Assembly: GCF_913773735.1 (NCBI RefSeq)
Contig: NZ_CAJYEB010000002.1
Coordinates: 1 to 64,000, forward strand
DNA: 64,000 nucleotides
Direction: 5' to 3'
Source: an uncultured Massilia sp.
GTDB lineage: Bacteria > Pseudomonadota > Gammaproteobacteria > Burkholderiales > Burkholderiaceae_D
This document shows, piece by piece, positions 35,145 through 43,818 of the stretch (the stretch's first letter is position 1; each line of letters starts with the position of its first letter). Below the pieces are notes generated by a model. It was not told where the DNA came from. It ran no database searches and worked only from the letters and a program-made list of their open reading frames with translations. The translations under genes were made by a program, and so were the position numbers.

Positions 35145-35915
35145 TTACCACTCGGCGCCCGGGTAGGCGCGCTGCAGGAACTGCATCTCGGCCAGCAGGT
35201 AGCCGAGGCGTTCGGAATGGCGGCCCTGCTTGCCGCCGCGCTGCATGAAGGCGTCCGGCGCCGGCATGCGCAGCGTCGCCTCGTCCAGCACCTCGGCCAC
35301 GTGGCCGAGGAAGGCGGCGCGCAGCGTGTCGGCCGGCGGGGCGACGCCCCGCTCCACCATGGCCAGGTCGACGGCGTCGTAGGCGAACGGCTCGCCGACA
35401 TAGGTCCACAGCGCGTCGACGGCGTCCTGCATCTTGCGGTGGCTGAGTTCGGTGCCGTCGCCCAGGCGCACCACCAGGTCGCCGCTGCGGCGCAGGTGGT
35501 AGGTGACTTCCTTGAGCGACTTTTCCGCGATGTCGGCGATGCGGCGGTCGCTGGAGGCCAGCAGTTCGCGCATCAGGTAGTAGTGCCAGGTGTCGAAGAA
35601 GAACTGGCGCACCATGACGTGCGCATAGTCGCCGTTGGGCTGCTCGACCAGCAGCGCGTTGCGGAACGCGCGGCTGTCGCGCAGGTAGGCCAGCTGGTCC
35701 TCGTCGCGCCCGCGGCCCTCGATCTCGCCGGCGTAGGCGAGCCACAGGCGCGTCTGGCCGAGCAGGTCGAGGGCGACGTTGGTCAGCGCCATGTCTTCTT
35801 CCAGCGCCGGGCCCTTGCCGCACAGCTGCGACAGTTGCTGCGACAGGATCAGGGCGTTGTCGCCCTGGCGCAGCAGGTAGTCGAACTTGAATTCGTCGAA
35901 CGGGTTCGCATCCAT
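35145..35915 (-). CDS. paaC: PaaC: structural subunit of phenylacetyl-CoA epoxidase
   Basis: The 256-residue ferritin-like protein pairs with PaaA. It retains family segments LEEDMALTNVALDLLGQTRL, FFFDTWHYYLMRELLASSD and KEVTYHLRRSGDLVVRLGDG, but PaaC lacks the full set of iron ligands found in PaaA, as usual. It starts seven bases after paaB and ends at or within the start region of paaD. Confidence 0.95.
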   Translation of the reverse strand: MDANPFDEFKFDYLLRQGDNALILSQQLSQLCGKGPALEEDMALTNVALDLLGQTRLWLAYAGEIEGRGRDEDQLAYLRDSRAFRNALLVEQPNGDYAHVMVRQFFFDTWHYYLMRELLASSDRRIADIAEKSLKEVTYHLRRSGDLVVRLGDGTELSHRKMQDAVDALWTYVGEPFAYDAVDLAMVERGVAPPADTLRAAFLGHVAEVLDEATLRMPAPDAFMQRGGKQGRHSERLGYLLAEMQFLQRAYPGAEW

Positions 35916-35922
35916 CGCCGCC

Positions 35923-36207
35923 TCACAGGTTCTTGACGTCTTCCGGCATCGGGAAGAAGGTGGGGTGGCGGTAGACCTTGCTGTTGGACGGCTCGAACAG
36001 CGCGTCCTTGTCGGCAGGGCTGGAGGCGACGATGTCGGCCGCCTTCACGACCCAGATCGAGACGCCTTCGTTGCGGCGCGTGTAGACGTCGCGCGCGTTG
36101 TTGATCGCCATCGCGGCGTCGGGGGCGTGCAGGCTGCCCACGTGCTTGTGGGCGAGGCCGTGCTGGCTGCGGATGAAGACCTCCCACAGGGGCCATTCTT
36201 TGCTCAT
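35923..36207 (-). CDS. paaB: PaaB: bridging subunit of phenylacetyl-CoA epoxidase
   Basis: The 94-residue protein starts MSKEWPLWEVFIRSQHGLAH and continues KHVGSLHAPDAAMAINNARD, both diagnostic of PaaB, which links PaaAC dimers in the complex. ATG 36205-36207 is the family start, after GGAGACAAC. It is separated from paaA by 93 bases that hold dispersed repeats B and C. Confidence 0.95.
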   Translation of the reverse strand: MSKEWPLWEVFIRSQHGLAHKHVGSLHAPDAAMAINNARDVYTRRNEGVSIWVVKAADIVASSPADKDALFEPSNSKVYRHPTFFPMPEDVKNL

Positions 36208-36236
36208 TGTTGTCTCCGTGTTCTTGGCGACGCGGT

Positions 36237-36263
36237 GGTGCGCACGGGGTGCGCACCCTACGG
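36237..36263 (-). repeat. Dispersed repeat, family B copy 2
   Basis: This is the exact reverse complement of the 27-base element at 20793-20819. It lies between paaA and paaB, so it is transcribed within the paa operon. Confidence 0.8.
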
Positions 36264-36296
36264 CTCCGTATCTTTTTTGCGGCGCGTGGTCAAACC

Positions 36297-36337
36297 GGGG
36301 TCAGAGCCCCTGAACGGCAACACCGGGCTCTGACCCC
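36297..36337. repeat. Perfect inverted repeat (family C) forming the end of paaA
   Basis: GGGGTCAGAGCCC (36297-36309) and GGGCTCTGACCCC (36325-36337) are exact 13-base complements around a 15-base loop. The repeat supplies the stop codon and the last codons of paaA (the tail EPGVAVQGL). This looks like a mobile palindrome that landed at the 3' end of the gene. Confidence 0.85.
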
Positions 36338-37308
36338 TGGGCCTGCTTGTCCGCGTAGGCATTCAACGCCTCGCGGAACCACGCCCCCTCTTCCCACGCC
36401 GTCACGCGCGTGCGCAGGCGCTCCTTGTTGCACGGTCCGTTGCCCTTCAGGACCTCGTGGAACTCGCTCCAGTCGATCGCGCCGAAGTCGTAGCTGCCGC
36501 GCTCAGCGTTCCACTTCAGGTCCGGGTCGGGGATGGTCAGGCCCAGGAACTCGGCCTGCGGCACGGTCTGGTCGACCATGCGCTGGCGCAGCTCGTCGTT
36601 CGAGAACAGCTTGATGCGCCACTTGCTCGATTGCGCGCTGTTGACGGATTCCGCGTCGGACGGGCCGAACATCATCAGCGCGGGCCACCACCAGCGGTCC
36701 AGGGCATCCTGCGCCATCGCCTTCTGCTCGGGCGTACCCTGGGCCAGCTTCATCATGATGTCGTAGCCCTGGCGCGCGTGGAAGGACTCTTCCTTGCACA
36801 CGCGGATCATGGCGCGCGCGTACGGGCCGTAGGAGCAGCGGCACAGCGGGATCTGGTTGATGATGGCCGAGCCGTCCACCAGCCAGCCGATGGCGCCGAT
36901 GTCGGCCCAGGTCAGGGTGGGATAATTGAAGATGCTCGAATACTTGGCCTTGCCCGCGTGCAGCGCGTCGAGCAGCTCGTCGCGCGACACGCCCAGCGTC
37001 TCGGCGGCGCTGTACAGGTACAGGCCGTGGCCGGCCTCGTCCTGGATCTTGGCCAGCAGGATCGCCTTGCGCTCGAGCGTGGGCGCGCGCGTGACCCAGT
37101 TCCCTTCCGGGAGCTGGCCGACGATCTCCGAATGCGCGTGCTGGGAAATCTGGCGCACCAGGGTCTTGCGGTAGGCCTCGGGCATCCAGTCCTTCGGCTC
37201 GATCTTGACGCCGGCGTCGATGCGCGCCTGGAACGCCTGCTCCTCGGCGCCCATGTCGTCCTGCGACCGGACCTGCTTGAGGCCCGTGTCCACCATTTGT
37301 GCATACAT
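36301..37308 (-). CDS. paaA: PaaA: catalytic diiron subunit of phenylacetyl-CoA 1,2-epoxidase
   Basis: PaaA (335 residues) inserts oxygen into the ring of phenylacetyl-CoA. Both carboxylate-bridged iron motifs are present: DEAGH (90-94) and EESFH (173-177). It opens the operon paaABCDE-GHIKJYZ. The ATG at 37306-37308 gives the family start [18 protein letters not shown]. The C-terminus is longer than in many relatives, and its last dozen residues are encoded by an inverted repeat. The likely promoter and PaaX operator lie directly upstream. Confidence 0.95.
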   Translation of the reverse strand: MYAQMVDTGLKQVRSQDDMGAEEQAFQARIDAGVKIEPKDWMPEAYRKTLVRQISQHAHSEIVGQLPEGNWVTRAPTLERKAILLAKIQDEAGHGLYLYSAAETLGVSRDELLDALHAGKAKYSSIFNYPTLTWADIGAIGWLVDGSAIINQIPLCRCSYGPYARAMIRVCKEESFHARQGYDIMMKLAQGTPEQKAMAQDALDRWWWPALMMFGPSDAESVNSAQSSKWRIKLFSNDELRQRMVDQTVPQAEFLGLTIPDPDLKWNAERGSYDFGAIDWSEFHEVLKGNGPCNKERLRTRVTAWEEGAWFREALNAYADKQAQGSEPGVAVQGL

Positions 37309-37340
37309 GGCCGGTCTCCGGTTGTGTTTTGTTTGAACCC

Positions 37341-37369
37341 ATAATACGATACAAAAAACACGATGTATA
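37341..37369 (-). promoter_or_regulatory. paaA promoter with a candidate PaaX operator
   Basis: On the minus strand TATACA (37369-37364), 17 bases, TATTAT (37346-37341) make a fair sigma-70 promoter. Overlapping it is an inverted repeat ATACA-N10-TGTAT (37349-37368). PaaX-type repressors bind palindromes over the paa promoter and are released by phenylacetyl-CoA, so this is the best operator candidate in the 104-base region between paaA and paaX. Confidence 0.5.
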
Positions 37370-37412
37370 GCGAAATTTTGAATCATATCGACGGCCGCGC
37401 GCCGCACACGCC

Positions 37413-38339
37413 ATGACCCCAACCAGCGGTCCCGAGTGGATCGACCGTTTCCTGACCAGCGACCCGCCCCGCTCCAAGTCGCTGGTGATGACCATCTTCG
37501 GCGACGCCATCGCCCCGCACGGCGCGCGCCTGTGGCTGGGCAGCCTGATCGAGCTGGTGCAGCCGATGGGCGCCACCGACCGGCTGGTGCGCACCAGCGT
37601 GTTCCGCCTGGCGCAGGAAGGCTGGCTGGTGGCCAGCCGCGAGGGCCGGCGCAGCAGCTACGCGCTGGAAGCGCAGGCGCGGCCGCGCTTCGAGCGCGCC
37701 AACCGGCGCATCTACGCGCCGCCCGGCCTCGACTGGGACGGCCGCTGGACGCTGCTGCTGGCGCCCAACGGCAGCATCGACGCGGCGCTGCGCGCCCAGG
37801 TGCGCAAGGAACTGGAGTGGGAAGGTTTCGCGATGCCGGCGCCTGGCCTGCTGGCGCATCCGGCGGCCGATCCGGCCGGCGTGGCCGAAGTGCTGGAGCG
37901 CGTCGGCGCCACCGGCAAGGTGTTCGTGGTGCGCGCGGCCGAACTGGACGGCGTGGGCGCGCGCCCGCTGGGCGAGCTGGTGGGCGAAGGCTGGGACCTG
38001 TCGGCCGTGATGGCGGCGTACCGGCGCTTCCTCGCCGACTTCACGCCGCTGCTGGCCCTGCTGGAATCGGGCGCCGCCGTCGATCCGCCGGCGGCGTTCG
38101 CGATGCGCAGCCTGCTGATCCACGCCTACCGCCGCGTCCAGCTGCACGACCCGATGCTGCCGCTGGCGCTGCTGCCGCGGCCGTGGCCGGGATCGGAGGC
38201 GTATGCGCTGGCGCGCGCCATCTACCACCTGGTGTGGGAACGCGCCGAGGCACACCTGATGGCCGTGCTGCGGCGCGAGGATGCCGGCGCGCCGGCCGCG
38301 GATGCGGCGTTTTACGCGCGGTTCGGGGGGCTGGAGTAA
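37413..38339 (+). CDS. paaX: PaaX-family repressor of the phenylacetate operon
   Basis: The 308-residue protein has the PaaX N-terminal winged helix ([20 protein letters not shown], then [20 protein letters not shown], about 20-85), the central PaaX domain ([12 protein letters not shown]) and the C-terminal domain with [20 protein letters not shown] and PWPG. It is divergent from paaA. In the known systems PaaX represses the paa genes until phenylacetyl-CoA binds it; the position here implies the same. Confidence 0.93.
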   Translation: MTPTSGPEWIDRFLTSDPPRSKSLVMTIFGDAIAPHGARLWLGSLIELVQPMGATDRLVRTSVFRLAQEGWLVASREGRRSSYALEAQARPRFERANRRIYAPPGLDWDGRWTLLLAPNGSIDAALRAQVRKELEWEGFAMPAPGLLAHPAADPAGVAEVLERVGATGKVFVVRAAELDGVGARPLGELVGEGWDLSAVMAAYRRFLADFTPLLALLESGAAVDPPAAFAMRSLLIHAYRRVQLHDPMLPLALLPRPWPGSEAYALARAIYHLVWERAEAHLMAVLRREDAGAPAADAAFYARFGGLE

Positions 38340-38351
38340 GCTGCAGCAGGA

Positions 38352-38606
38352 TCAGCCATCCAGCGCCAGCTGCGCCGCCGCCATTGGATTGCGCACCCGC
38401 TCCAGCGGCAGTTCGAGGTCCAGCGCCGGCCAGACCAGGATGGCGCCGCCCAGGCAGTCGACGCGGCACAGCTGCGCCACCGTCGCGTGCTCGAACCAGG
38501 GAAACAGCGCGAACGGCAGGTACAGTTCCTCGTCCTGCCGGCGCAGCCAGAAACCCAGCCGGTTCAGGCCCGTGATCTCGACCTGCTCCCATGCGATCGC
38601 CTTCAT
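38352..38606 (-). CDS. Small DUF2442-type protein
   Basis: The 84-residue product reads MKAIAWEQVEITGLNRLGFW at the start, then LYLPFALFPWFEHATVAQLC and VDCLGGAILVWPALDLELPL, which fits the DUF2442 domain seen alone or next to toxin-like DUF4160 proteins. No partner gene of that kind is next to it here. The ATG at 38604-38606 follows GGGAGGGG. It is convergent with paaX, 12 bases away. Its role is unknown. Confidence 0.7.
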   Translation of the reverse strand: MKAIAWEQVEITGLNRLGFWLRRQDEELYLPFALFPWFEHATVAQLCRVDCLGGAILVWPALDLELPLERVRNPMAAAQLALDG

Positions 38607-38748
38607 GTCCCCTCCCGTTTCGTTCGGCAAAGCAATGAACATAGCAAAAGCCGCAAGGCCGGGCGTTGACGCAGGGCAGACCCGCCGCCGCGGACGACGA
38701 AAGGGGTATCATGCTGGCCTCGACATTTCGACAACAACGGGACGCACC

Positions 38749-39885
38749 ATGTCTATCAAGATCAGCAGCCAGTTCGACGCTGGCGCCATCGAGGTCGTGA
38801 ACGCCACGAGCGCGAACGCCATCGACCTGAACATCCGCAAGGACTCGCACGCCGACATCACCCAGTGGTTCTACTTCCGCCTGCAGGGCGCGCAGGGCGA
38901 ACCGTGCACGATCCGCCTGCTCAACGCCGGCAAGTCGGCCTATCCGGCGGGCTGGGAAGACTACAACGCCATGGCCAGCTACGACCGCGTGAACTGGTTC
39001 CGCGTGCCGACCGGCTACGACGGCCAGGTGCTCACCATCGAGCACACCCCGGCCATGGACAGCGTCTACTACGCCTATTTCGAGCCGTACTCGTGGGAAC
39101 GCCACCTGGAGCTGCTGGACCGCGCGCAGCTGTCGGAACACGTGCGCATGCTGGACCTGGGTTCGACCATCGACGGCCGCGACCTGAACATGCTGGTGAT
39201 CGGCGAGCCGGATGCGGGCAAGAAGAAGGTCTGGGTCATCGCGCGCCAGCACCCGGGCGAGACGATGGCCGAGTGGTTCGTCGAGGGCATGCTCGACGCC
39301 CTGCTCGACCCGGCCCACCCGTTCGGCCGCCAGCTGCTGAAGGAAGCGGTGTTCTACGTGGTGCCGAACATGAACCCGGACGGTTCCGTGCGCGGCAACC
39401 TGCGCACCAATGCCGCCGGCGCCAACCTGAACCGCGAGTGGTTCGCCCCGTCGATGGAGCGCAGCCCGGAAGTCTTCCTGGTGCGCCAGAAGATGCACCA
39501 GACCGGCGTCGACCTGCTGCTCGACGTGCACGGCGACGAGGGCCTGCCCTACGTCTTCATCGCCGGCAGCGACGCCCTGCCGACCTTCACGGCCGAGCAG
39601 GCCGCCGCGCAGAAGGCGTTCTCGGACGACTTCATGACCGCGAGCCCGGACTTCCAGGACGTCCACGGCTATCCGAAGGAACCGTACACCGACGAGGTGC
39701 TGACCATGGGTTCGCCGTACGTGACCCACGCCTTCGGCTGCCTGTCGCTGACGCTGGAACTGCCGTTCAAGGACAACGCCAACGACCCGGACCCGCAGGT
39801 GGGCTGGGACGGCGCGCGCAGCAGCCGGCTGGGCGGCGCGGTGCTGCAGCCGGTGCTGCGGGCGATCCGCGCGCTGGACAAGTAA
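38749..39885 (+). CDS. M14-family cytosolic carboxypeptidase-like protein
   Basis: The 378-residue protein has an N-terminal beta-sandwich (about 1-130) and an M14 metallocarboxypeptidase domain: the zinc motif HPGETMAEW (His and Glu ligands near residues 164-167), NPDGSVRGNLRTNAAGANLN and the third ligand in LLLDVHGDEG. No signal peptide is present. The layout is that of bacterial relatives of cytosolic carboxypeptidases (Nna1/CCP), whose substrates in bacteria are unknown. I chose the ATG at 38749 on the family start; a longer frame upstream crosses the DUF2442 gene. Confidence 0.88.
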   Translation: MSIKISSQFDAGAIEVVNATSANAIDLNIRKDSHADITQWFYFRLQGAQGEPCTIRLLNAGKSAYPAGWEDYNAMASYDRVNWFRVPTGYDGQVLTIEHTPAMDSVYYAYFEPYSWERHLELLDRAQLSEHVRMLDLGSTIDGRDLNMLVIGEPDAGKKKVWVIARQHPGETMAEWFVEGMLDALLDPAHPFGRQLLKEAVFYVVPNMNPDGSVRGNLRTNAAGANLNREWFAPSMERSPEVFLVRQKMHQTGVDLLLDVHGDEGLPYVFIAGSDALPTFTAEQAAAQKAFSDDFMTASPDFQDVHGYPKEPYTDEVLTMGSPYVTHAFGCLSLTLELPFKDNANDPDPQVGWDGARSSRLGGAVLQPVLRAIRALDK

Positions 39886-39892
39886 TCGCTAC

Positions 39893-39979
39893 CGTCGCCC
39901 CGGCGCAGGCCGGGGCCCAATTCTGCATGCGCCGCGGCTGTGCTGAAATATTGGGACCCCGGCCTGCGCCGGGGCGACG
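39893..39979. repeat. Dispersed inverted repeat, family A copy 5
   Basis: The arms at 39893-39922 (CGTCGCCCCGGCGCAGGCCG and on) and 39951-39979 oppose each other. A third partial arm (GCCGCCGGGGCGACAGG) follows at about 39986-40002. The element separates convergent genes. Confidence 0.88.
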
Positions 39980-40011
39980 GGGGATGCCGCCGGGGCGACA
40001 GGTTGATGCGC

Positions 40012-40665
40012 TTACAGGAACGTGAACACCTGCTCTTCCTTCAGGCGCGACTTCGGCAGCGCCGCATTGAAGTCGTCGCCGGCGCGGTAGCCGAAGCTCA
40101 GCATCACCAGGCTGCTCAGGCCCTGCGCGTGCAGGTCGAATTCCGCGTCCAGCGCGCGCGTGTCGATGCCTTCCATCGGCGTGGTGTCCACGCCCAGCGC
40201 GCTCGCGCCCAGCATCGCGGTCCCCAGCGCGATGTAGACCTGCTTTTCCAGCCACTGCGGCAAGTCCTTCTGCGTGTAGCGGTGCAGGTTCACGTAGCCC
40301 AGGCGGCCCTTGGCCTGGCCGGCCTTGGCGGCGTCGTCGCGGAAGCGTCCGTCGGCCTGTTCCTGCGCCAGCAGCTTGTCCAGGTGCGCGGCGTCGGCGT
40401 CGACGCGGGCGCAGAACAGCACCACGTGCGAGGCGTTCAGCACCTTCGGTTCGTTGTAGGCGAAAGCGGCCGGCGTGCCCTTGGCCATGCGCGCCTTGGC
40501 TTCCGGCGTGCTGGCGACGATGAAGTGCCAGGGCTGCGAGTTCACCGAGGAAGGGCTGTTGCGCATCAGGTCGTAGATCTGGCGCATCGTCTCCTCCGGG
40601 ACCTTGCGGGTCGGGTCGTAGGCTTTGGCGGTATAGCGTTGCTTGGCGGCGGCGAGAATATCCAT
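40012..40665 (-). CDS. nfsB: Oxygen-insensitive NAD(P)H nitroreductase (NfsB type)
   Basis: At 217 residues this has the length of E. coli NfsB. It shows the FMN-binding pattern of the family: KQRYTAKAYDPTRKVPEETM at the N-terminus, NSPSSVNSQPWHFIVAS (about 39-55) and the C-terminal LSFGYRAGDDFNAALPKSRL. Such flavoproteins reduce nitroaromatics, quinones and flavins. The ATG at 40663-40665 follows AAAGGAC; a 28-residue upstream extension has no family match. Confidence 0.9.
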   Translation of the reverse strand: MDILAAAKQRYTAKAYDPTRKVPEETMRQIYDLMRNSPSSVNSQPWHFIVASTPEAKARMAKGTPAAFAYNEPKVLNASHVVLFCARVDADAAHLDKLLAQEQADGRFRDDAAKAGQAKGRLGYVNLHRYTQKDLPQWLEKQVYIALGTAMLGASALGVDTTPMEGIDTRALDAEFDLHAQGLSSLVMLSFGYRAGDDFNAALPKSRLKEEQVFTFL

Positions 40666-40797
40666 GGTGTCCTTTCGTTCGGTGAGGTGGCGCGCGACGC
40701 ATGGGCGCATCCGCGCGACCGGACCGACATTATTGCAGGAACCCGCCATGGACGTGCGGCCTCCCCCGGGCCGCCCCGGCGCCGCCGGCGAGGCGGC

Positions 40798-41724
40798 TCA
40801 GCGCGCGCCCGCCACCGCGCCGGTGCGCGGCGCCAGCAGGTCGTCCAGGCCGATGCGGCGCAGGAATTCGGTACGGATGCGGTCCGCCACCGCGCCGACG
40901 ACGGCGCAGCCGTCGTCGGACGGATCCACGTGCACGCGGAACGGCCGGCGCCCGTGCGGGGCCGCGACGATGTCGACGATGGCGCGCGCCACCGCGGCCG
41001 GGTCGGCATCGGCCGGCTCCAGCGCCGCCAGCCGCGCCAGCGCCTGCTGCGCCAGGCCCTGCGTGGGGCCGTCGTCGTACTCGGCCTGGCGCGCCGCGTC
41101 GGCTGGCTTGCCGGCGTGGGCGAAGTGGTTGGTGCCCTGGGTGAAGGCGCCCGGCACGACGATGCTGGTCTCGATGCCCCAGCGCGCCAGTTCGCCCGCA
41201 TAGCTCACGGCCAGCGCATCCATCGCCGCCTTGGCGGCGAAGTACGGCCCCAGGAAGGGCGGCGTGCCGCCCCGGTGGCTGCTGCTGCCCACCCACAGCA
41301 GCAGGCCCTGTCCCTGCCGGCGCAGCGCCGGCAGCGCCGCGCGGTTGACGCGCTGGGTGCCCAGCACGTTGACGTCGTACAGCGCGGCGAGCTGTTCGGG
41401 CAGGAAGGCCTCGGCCGCGCCGAACACCATGTGGCCGGCGTTGTGCACGACGACGTCGAGGCGCCCCTGCTCGTCCAGGATGCGCGCCACCGCGGCGTCG
41501 GCGGACGCCTGCGATTGCACGTCGAGTTCGATGGCGTGCAGTTGCACGCCGTGGTCGCGGCCGAACGCGCGGGCGGCGTCCCCCTGCGGGGCGTTGCGGC
41601 CGCCCAGGTCGCGCATGCCGGCATAGACGACGTGGCCGGCCAGCGCCAGCGCGCGGGCGCTCATCGCGCCGAAGCCGCTGGAAGCGCCGGTGACGACGAC
41701 GATGCGGTGGGATGACATGTCCAT
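40798..41724 (-). CDS. Short-chain dehydrogenase/reductase
   Basis: The 308-residue protein has the classical SDR features: cofactor motif VVVTGASSGFGAMSARALAL (about 8-27), NAG in VVVHNAGHMVFG (about 95), catalytic serine in WVGSSSHRG and the YxxxK pair in PYFAAKAAMDALAVSY (about 161-176). A C-terminal extension carries an uncharacterised tail. The substrate is unknown. It follows AGGAGG. A LysR-type gene is divergent 119 bases away and probably controls it. Confidence 0.88.
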   Translation of the reverse strand: MDMSSHRIVVVTGASSGFGAMSARALALAGHVVYAGMRDLGGRNAPQGDAARAFGRDHGVQLHAIELDVQSQASADAAVARILDEQGRLDVVVHNAGHMVFGAAEAFLPEQLAALYDVNVLGTQRVNRAALPALRRQGQGLLLWVGSSSHRGGTPPFLGPYFAAKAAMDALAVSYAGELARWGIETSIVVPGAFTQGTNHFAHAGKPADAARQAEYDDGPTQGLAQQALARLAALEPADADPAAVARAIVDIVAAPHGRRPFRVHVDPSDDGCAVVGAVADRIRTEFLRRIGLDDLLAPRTGAVAGAR

Positions 41725-41831
41725 GGTTTCCTCCTGCTGTGAAATGAAGAATCGGTGCAGCCATTTTCATCATTTCACCGCGGAAGATAAATCCACGGTT
41801 TTGCACAACACCATTCAAGCCGGGACAACAA

Positions 41832-41837
41832 TATAAT
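41832..41837 (+). promoter_or_regulatory. -10 box placed for a nearly leaderless LysR mRNA
   Basis: TATAAT ends seven bases before the ATG at 41844, so a transcript starting at the usual distance would begin at or next to the start codon. There is no Shine-Dalgarno sequence before this ATG. The -35 region is weak. Confidence 0.4.
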
Positions 41838-41843
41838 CGGTCC

Positions 41844-42770
41844 ATGGACCGCCTCGACACCCTCCAGCTCTTCACCCGCATCGTCGAACAGGGCAGCTTC
41901 ACCCGCGCCGCCGACATGCTGGGCATCCCGCGCGCCAGCGCCACCCACGCGATCAAGGAACTGGAAACGCGGCTCGGCACGCGCCTGCTGGAGCGCACCA
42001 CGCGCCACGTGCGGCCGACGCTCGACGGCCAGGCGTATTACGAGCGCTGCGTGCAGGTCTTGAGCGACCTGGACGATGCGGAAGCGGCCTTCCGCCACGT
42101 CGCGGCCAATCCGCGCGGCGTGCTGCGCGTGGACATGTCCGGCACCCAGGCGGCGCGCATGGTGCTGCCGCGCATCGGCGAATTCCACGCCAGGTATCCG
42201 GACATCGAGGTCGTGCTCAGCAGCGGCGACCGCCTGGTGGACCTGGTGCGCGAAGGCGTCGATTGCGTGATCCGGGCCGGCGACCTGGCCGACACCAACC
42301 TGGTGGCGCGGCGCCTGGCGCTGATGCCGCAGGTGATCTGCGCCAGTCCCGACTACCTGGCGCGCTGCGGCGTGCCGCGCCATCCCGACGAGCTCGCGGC
42401 GCACCGCGCCGTGCGCTTCTTCGCCAGCAGCGGCGCGCGCGACTATCCGTTCGAGGCGCTGGTGGACGGCCAGTGGCGCCGCTACGACGTCGGCGGCTGG
42501 CTGGCCGTCAACGATGCCGAGAACTACATGCAGGGCGCGCTGCGCGGCTGCGGGCTGATCCAGCTGCCGCGCTTCCACGTCGAGCAGGAATTGCGCGACG
42601 GGCGCCTGGTGGAAGTGCTGGGGGAATGGCGCAGCCCGGACATGCGCCTGTCGGCGCTGTATCCGCAGCGGCGCCAGCTCTCGCCGCGCGTGCGCGTGTT
42701 CGTCGACTGGCTCGCTGGCCTGTACGAGGAACGCTTCGGCCCGCTGCCGGCTCAGGTCATGAGCGCGTAG
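41844..42770 (+). CDS. LysR-family transcriptional regulator
   Basis: The 308-residue protein has an N-terminal winged helix (TLQLFTRIVEQGSFTRAADM, then ATHAIKELETRLGTRLLERT, about 5-62) and an effector domain from about 90. The type resembles the DsdC/AaeR-like regulators common in Burkholderiales. It is divergent from the SDR gene, which is its likely target. The end overlaps the convergent RTX-DUF4214 gene by 19 bases. Confidence 0.88.
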   Translation: MDRLDTLQLFTRIVEQGSFTRAADMLGIPRASATHAIKELETRLGTRLLERTTRHVRPTLDGQAYYERCVQVLSDLDDAEAAFRHVAANPRGVLRVDMSGTQAARMVLPRIGEFHARYPDIEVVLSSGDRLVDLVREGVDCVIRAGDLADTNLVARRLALMPQVICASPDYLARCGVPRHPDELAAHRAVRFFASSGARDYPFEALVDGQWRRYDVGGWLAVNDAENYMQGALRGCGLIQLPRFHVEQELRDGRLVEVLGEWRSPDMRLSALYPQRRQLSPRVRVFVDWLAGLYEERFGPLPAQVMSA

Positions 42771-43729
42771 TCGAGCACCAGGCCGTTGCCGATCAGCGTC
42801 GCCGTGCCGGCCACGTTTTCCACGCTTTCGCTGATCCCCACCAGCACCTGGGCGTCGGTGGCCGCGCCGCTCTCGAGCACGTCGGTCCAGAACGTCAGGC
42901 CGCCCGGGTCCGGCGAGCGGTGCAGGATGTTCTGGTAGAACTCGGCCACCAGCGCGCGGTTGCTCAGGATCGGCGGATACAGCTGCTGGTATTCCTTCGA
43001 ATCGATGAAGCCCTGCGCCATCGCTTCCAGGCCCAGGCCGTTGGCGGCCTGCCTGGTCCAGAACAGCAGGCCGTCCGCGTCCGGCAGGCGGTCGAAGGCG
43101 GCCTGGTACAGGCGCACCACCTGGCCGGCGGGCGTGTCGACGGCGACGTCGGCCGCGATGAACTTGTCGGCGAAGTCGAGGCGCTCGATGTTGTTCACCG
43201 TGTCGATGCTGCCGTCCACGAGGTTCGTGATGGAAAAGCCGCCGCCGGTGCGCACCACCGTGTAGTCGCCCAGGTTGCCGGAAAAGCGCACGTGGTCGAA
43301 GCCGGCGCCGCCGTCGATGCGGTCGCTGCCGGCGCTGGCGATGAACACGTCGTCGCCGTCGTGGCCGTAGAGGATGTCGTTGCCGCCGCTGCCCGCGATC
43401 AGGTCGTTTCCGCGCAGCATGTCGTACGGGAACGCCCACTGGGACAGCGGCTTGTCCGGCGCGAGATTGAAGACCAGGTTGGGGTCGCCCGCATCCTTGC
43501 CGATCCGGTAGATTTCGCCGGCGGCATTGAACAGGGAGATCTCGCTGACGGCGCCGACGATCCGGCCGTCCTGGTAGGAGAGGACGCCCGCGGGCGACGC
43601 GTAGAGGTCGAGGCGCAGGCCGCCGCTCGTGAAGCTGAGCTTCTTGACGTCGTGGACGTCGGCGGGCGGCGTCCAGTCCTTGACGGTGGCGGCGAGGTCG
43701 TACGGCTGGTACAGGGTAAAGGAGGCCAT
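42752..43729 (-). CDS. RTX calcium-binding protein with DUF4214 domain
   Basis: The 325-residue protein has two glycine-rich RTX nonapeptide stretches (GNDLIAGSGGNDILYGHDGD and DVFIASAGSDRIDGGAGFDH, about 108-148) and a C-terminal DUF4214 domain (VRLYQAAFDRLPDADGLLFW, then GFIDSKEYQQLY, about 205-300). There is no N-terminal signal peptide, which fits export by a type I secretion system using a C-terminal signal. DUF4214 proteins of this kind are surface or secreted proteins, with roles unknown. It overlaps the LysR gene tail. Confidence 0.85.
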   Translation of the reverse strand: MASFTLYQPYDLAATVKDWTPPADVHDVKKLSFTSGGLRLDLYASPAGVLSYQDGRIVGAVSEISLFNAAGEIYRIGKDAGDPNLVFNLAPDKPLSQWAFPYDMLRGNDLIAGSGGNDILYGHDGDDVFIASAGSDRIDGGAGFDHVRFSGNLGDYTVVRTGGGFSITNLVDGSIDTVNNIERLDFADKFIAADVAVDTPAGQVVRLYQAAFDRLPDADGLLFWTRQAANGLGLEAMAQGFIDSKEYQQLYPPILSNRALVAEFYQNILHRSPDPGGLTFWTDVLESGAATDAQVLVGISESVENVAGTATLIGNGLVLDYALMT

Positions 43730-43765
43730 GACGTCTTTAACAATGTTGTCAAAAACTTCAATCTA

Positions 43766-43785
43766 ACCCCGCACGATTGCGGGGT
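43766..43785 (-). terminator. Hairpin downstream of pmbA
   Basis: ACCCCGCA and TGCGGGGT pair perfectly around CGAT. On the minus strand the hairpin is followed by a broken T-rich stretch (TAGATTGAAGTTTTT). It lies 34 bases past the pmbA stop codon and is the best candidate for ending its transcript. Confidence 0.5.
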
Positions 43786-43818
43786 CAATTGCCTACCCTC
43801 ACCGGATACGCAAACGCT

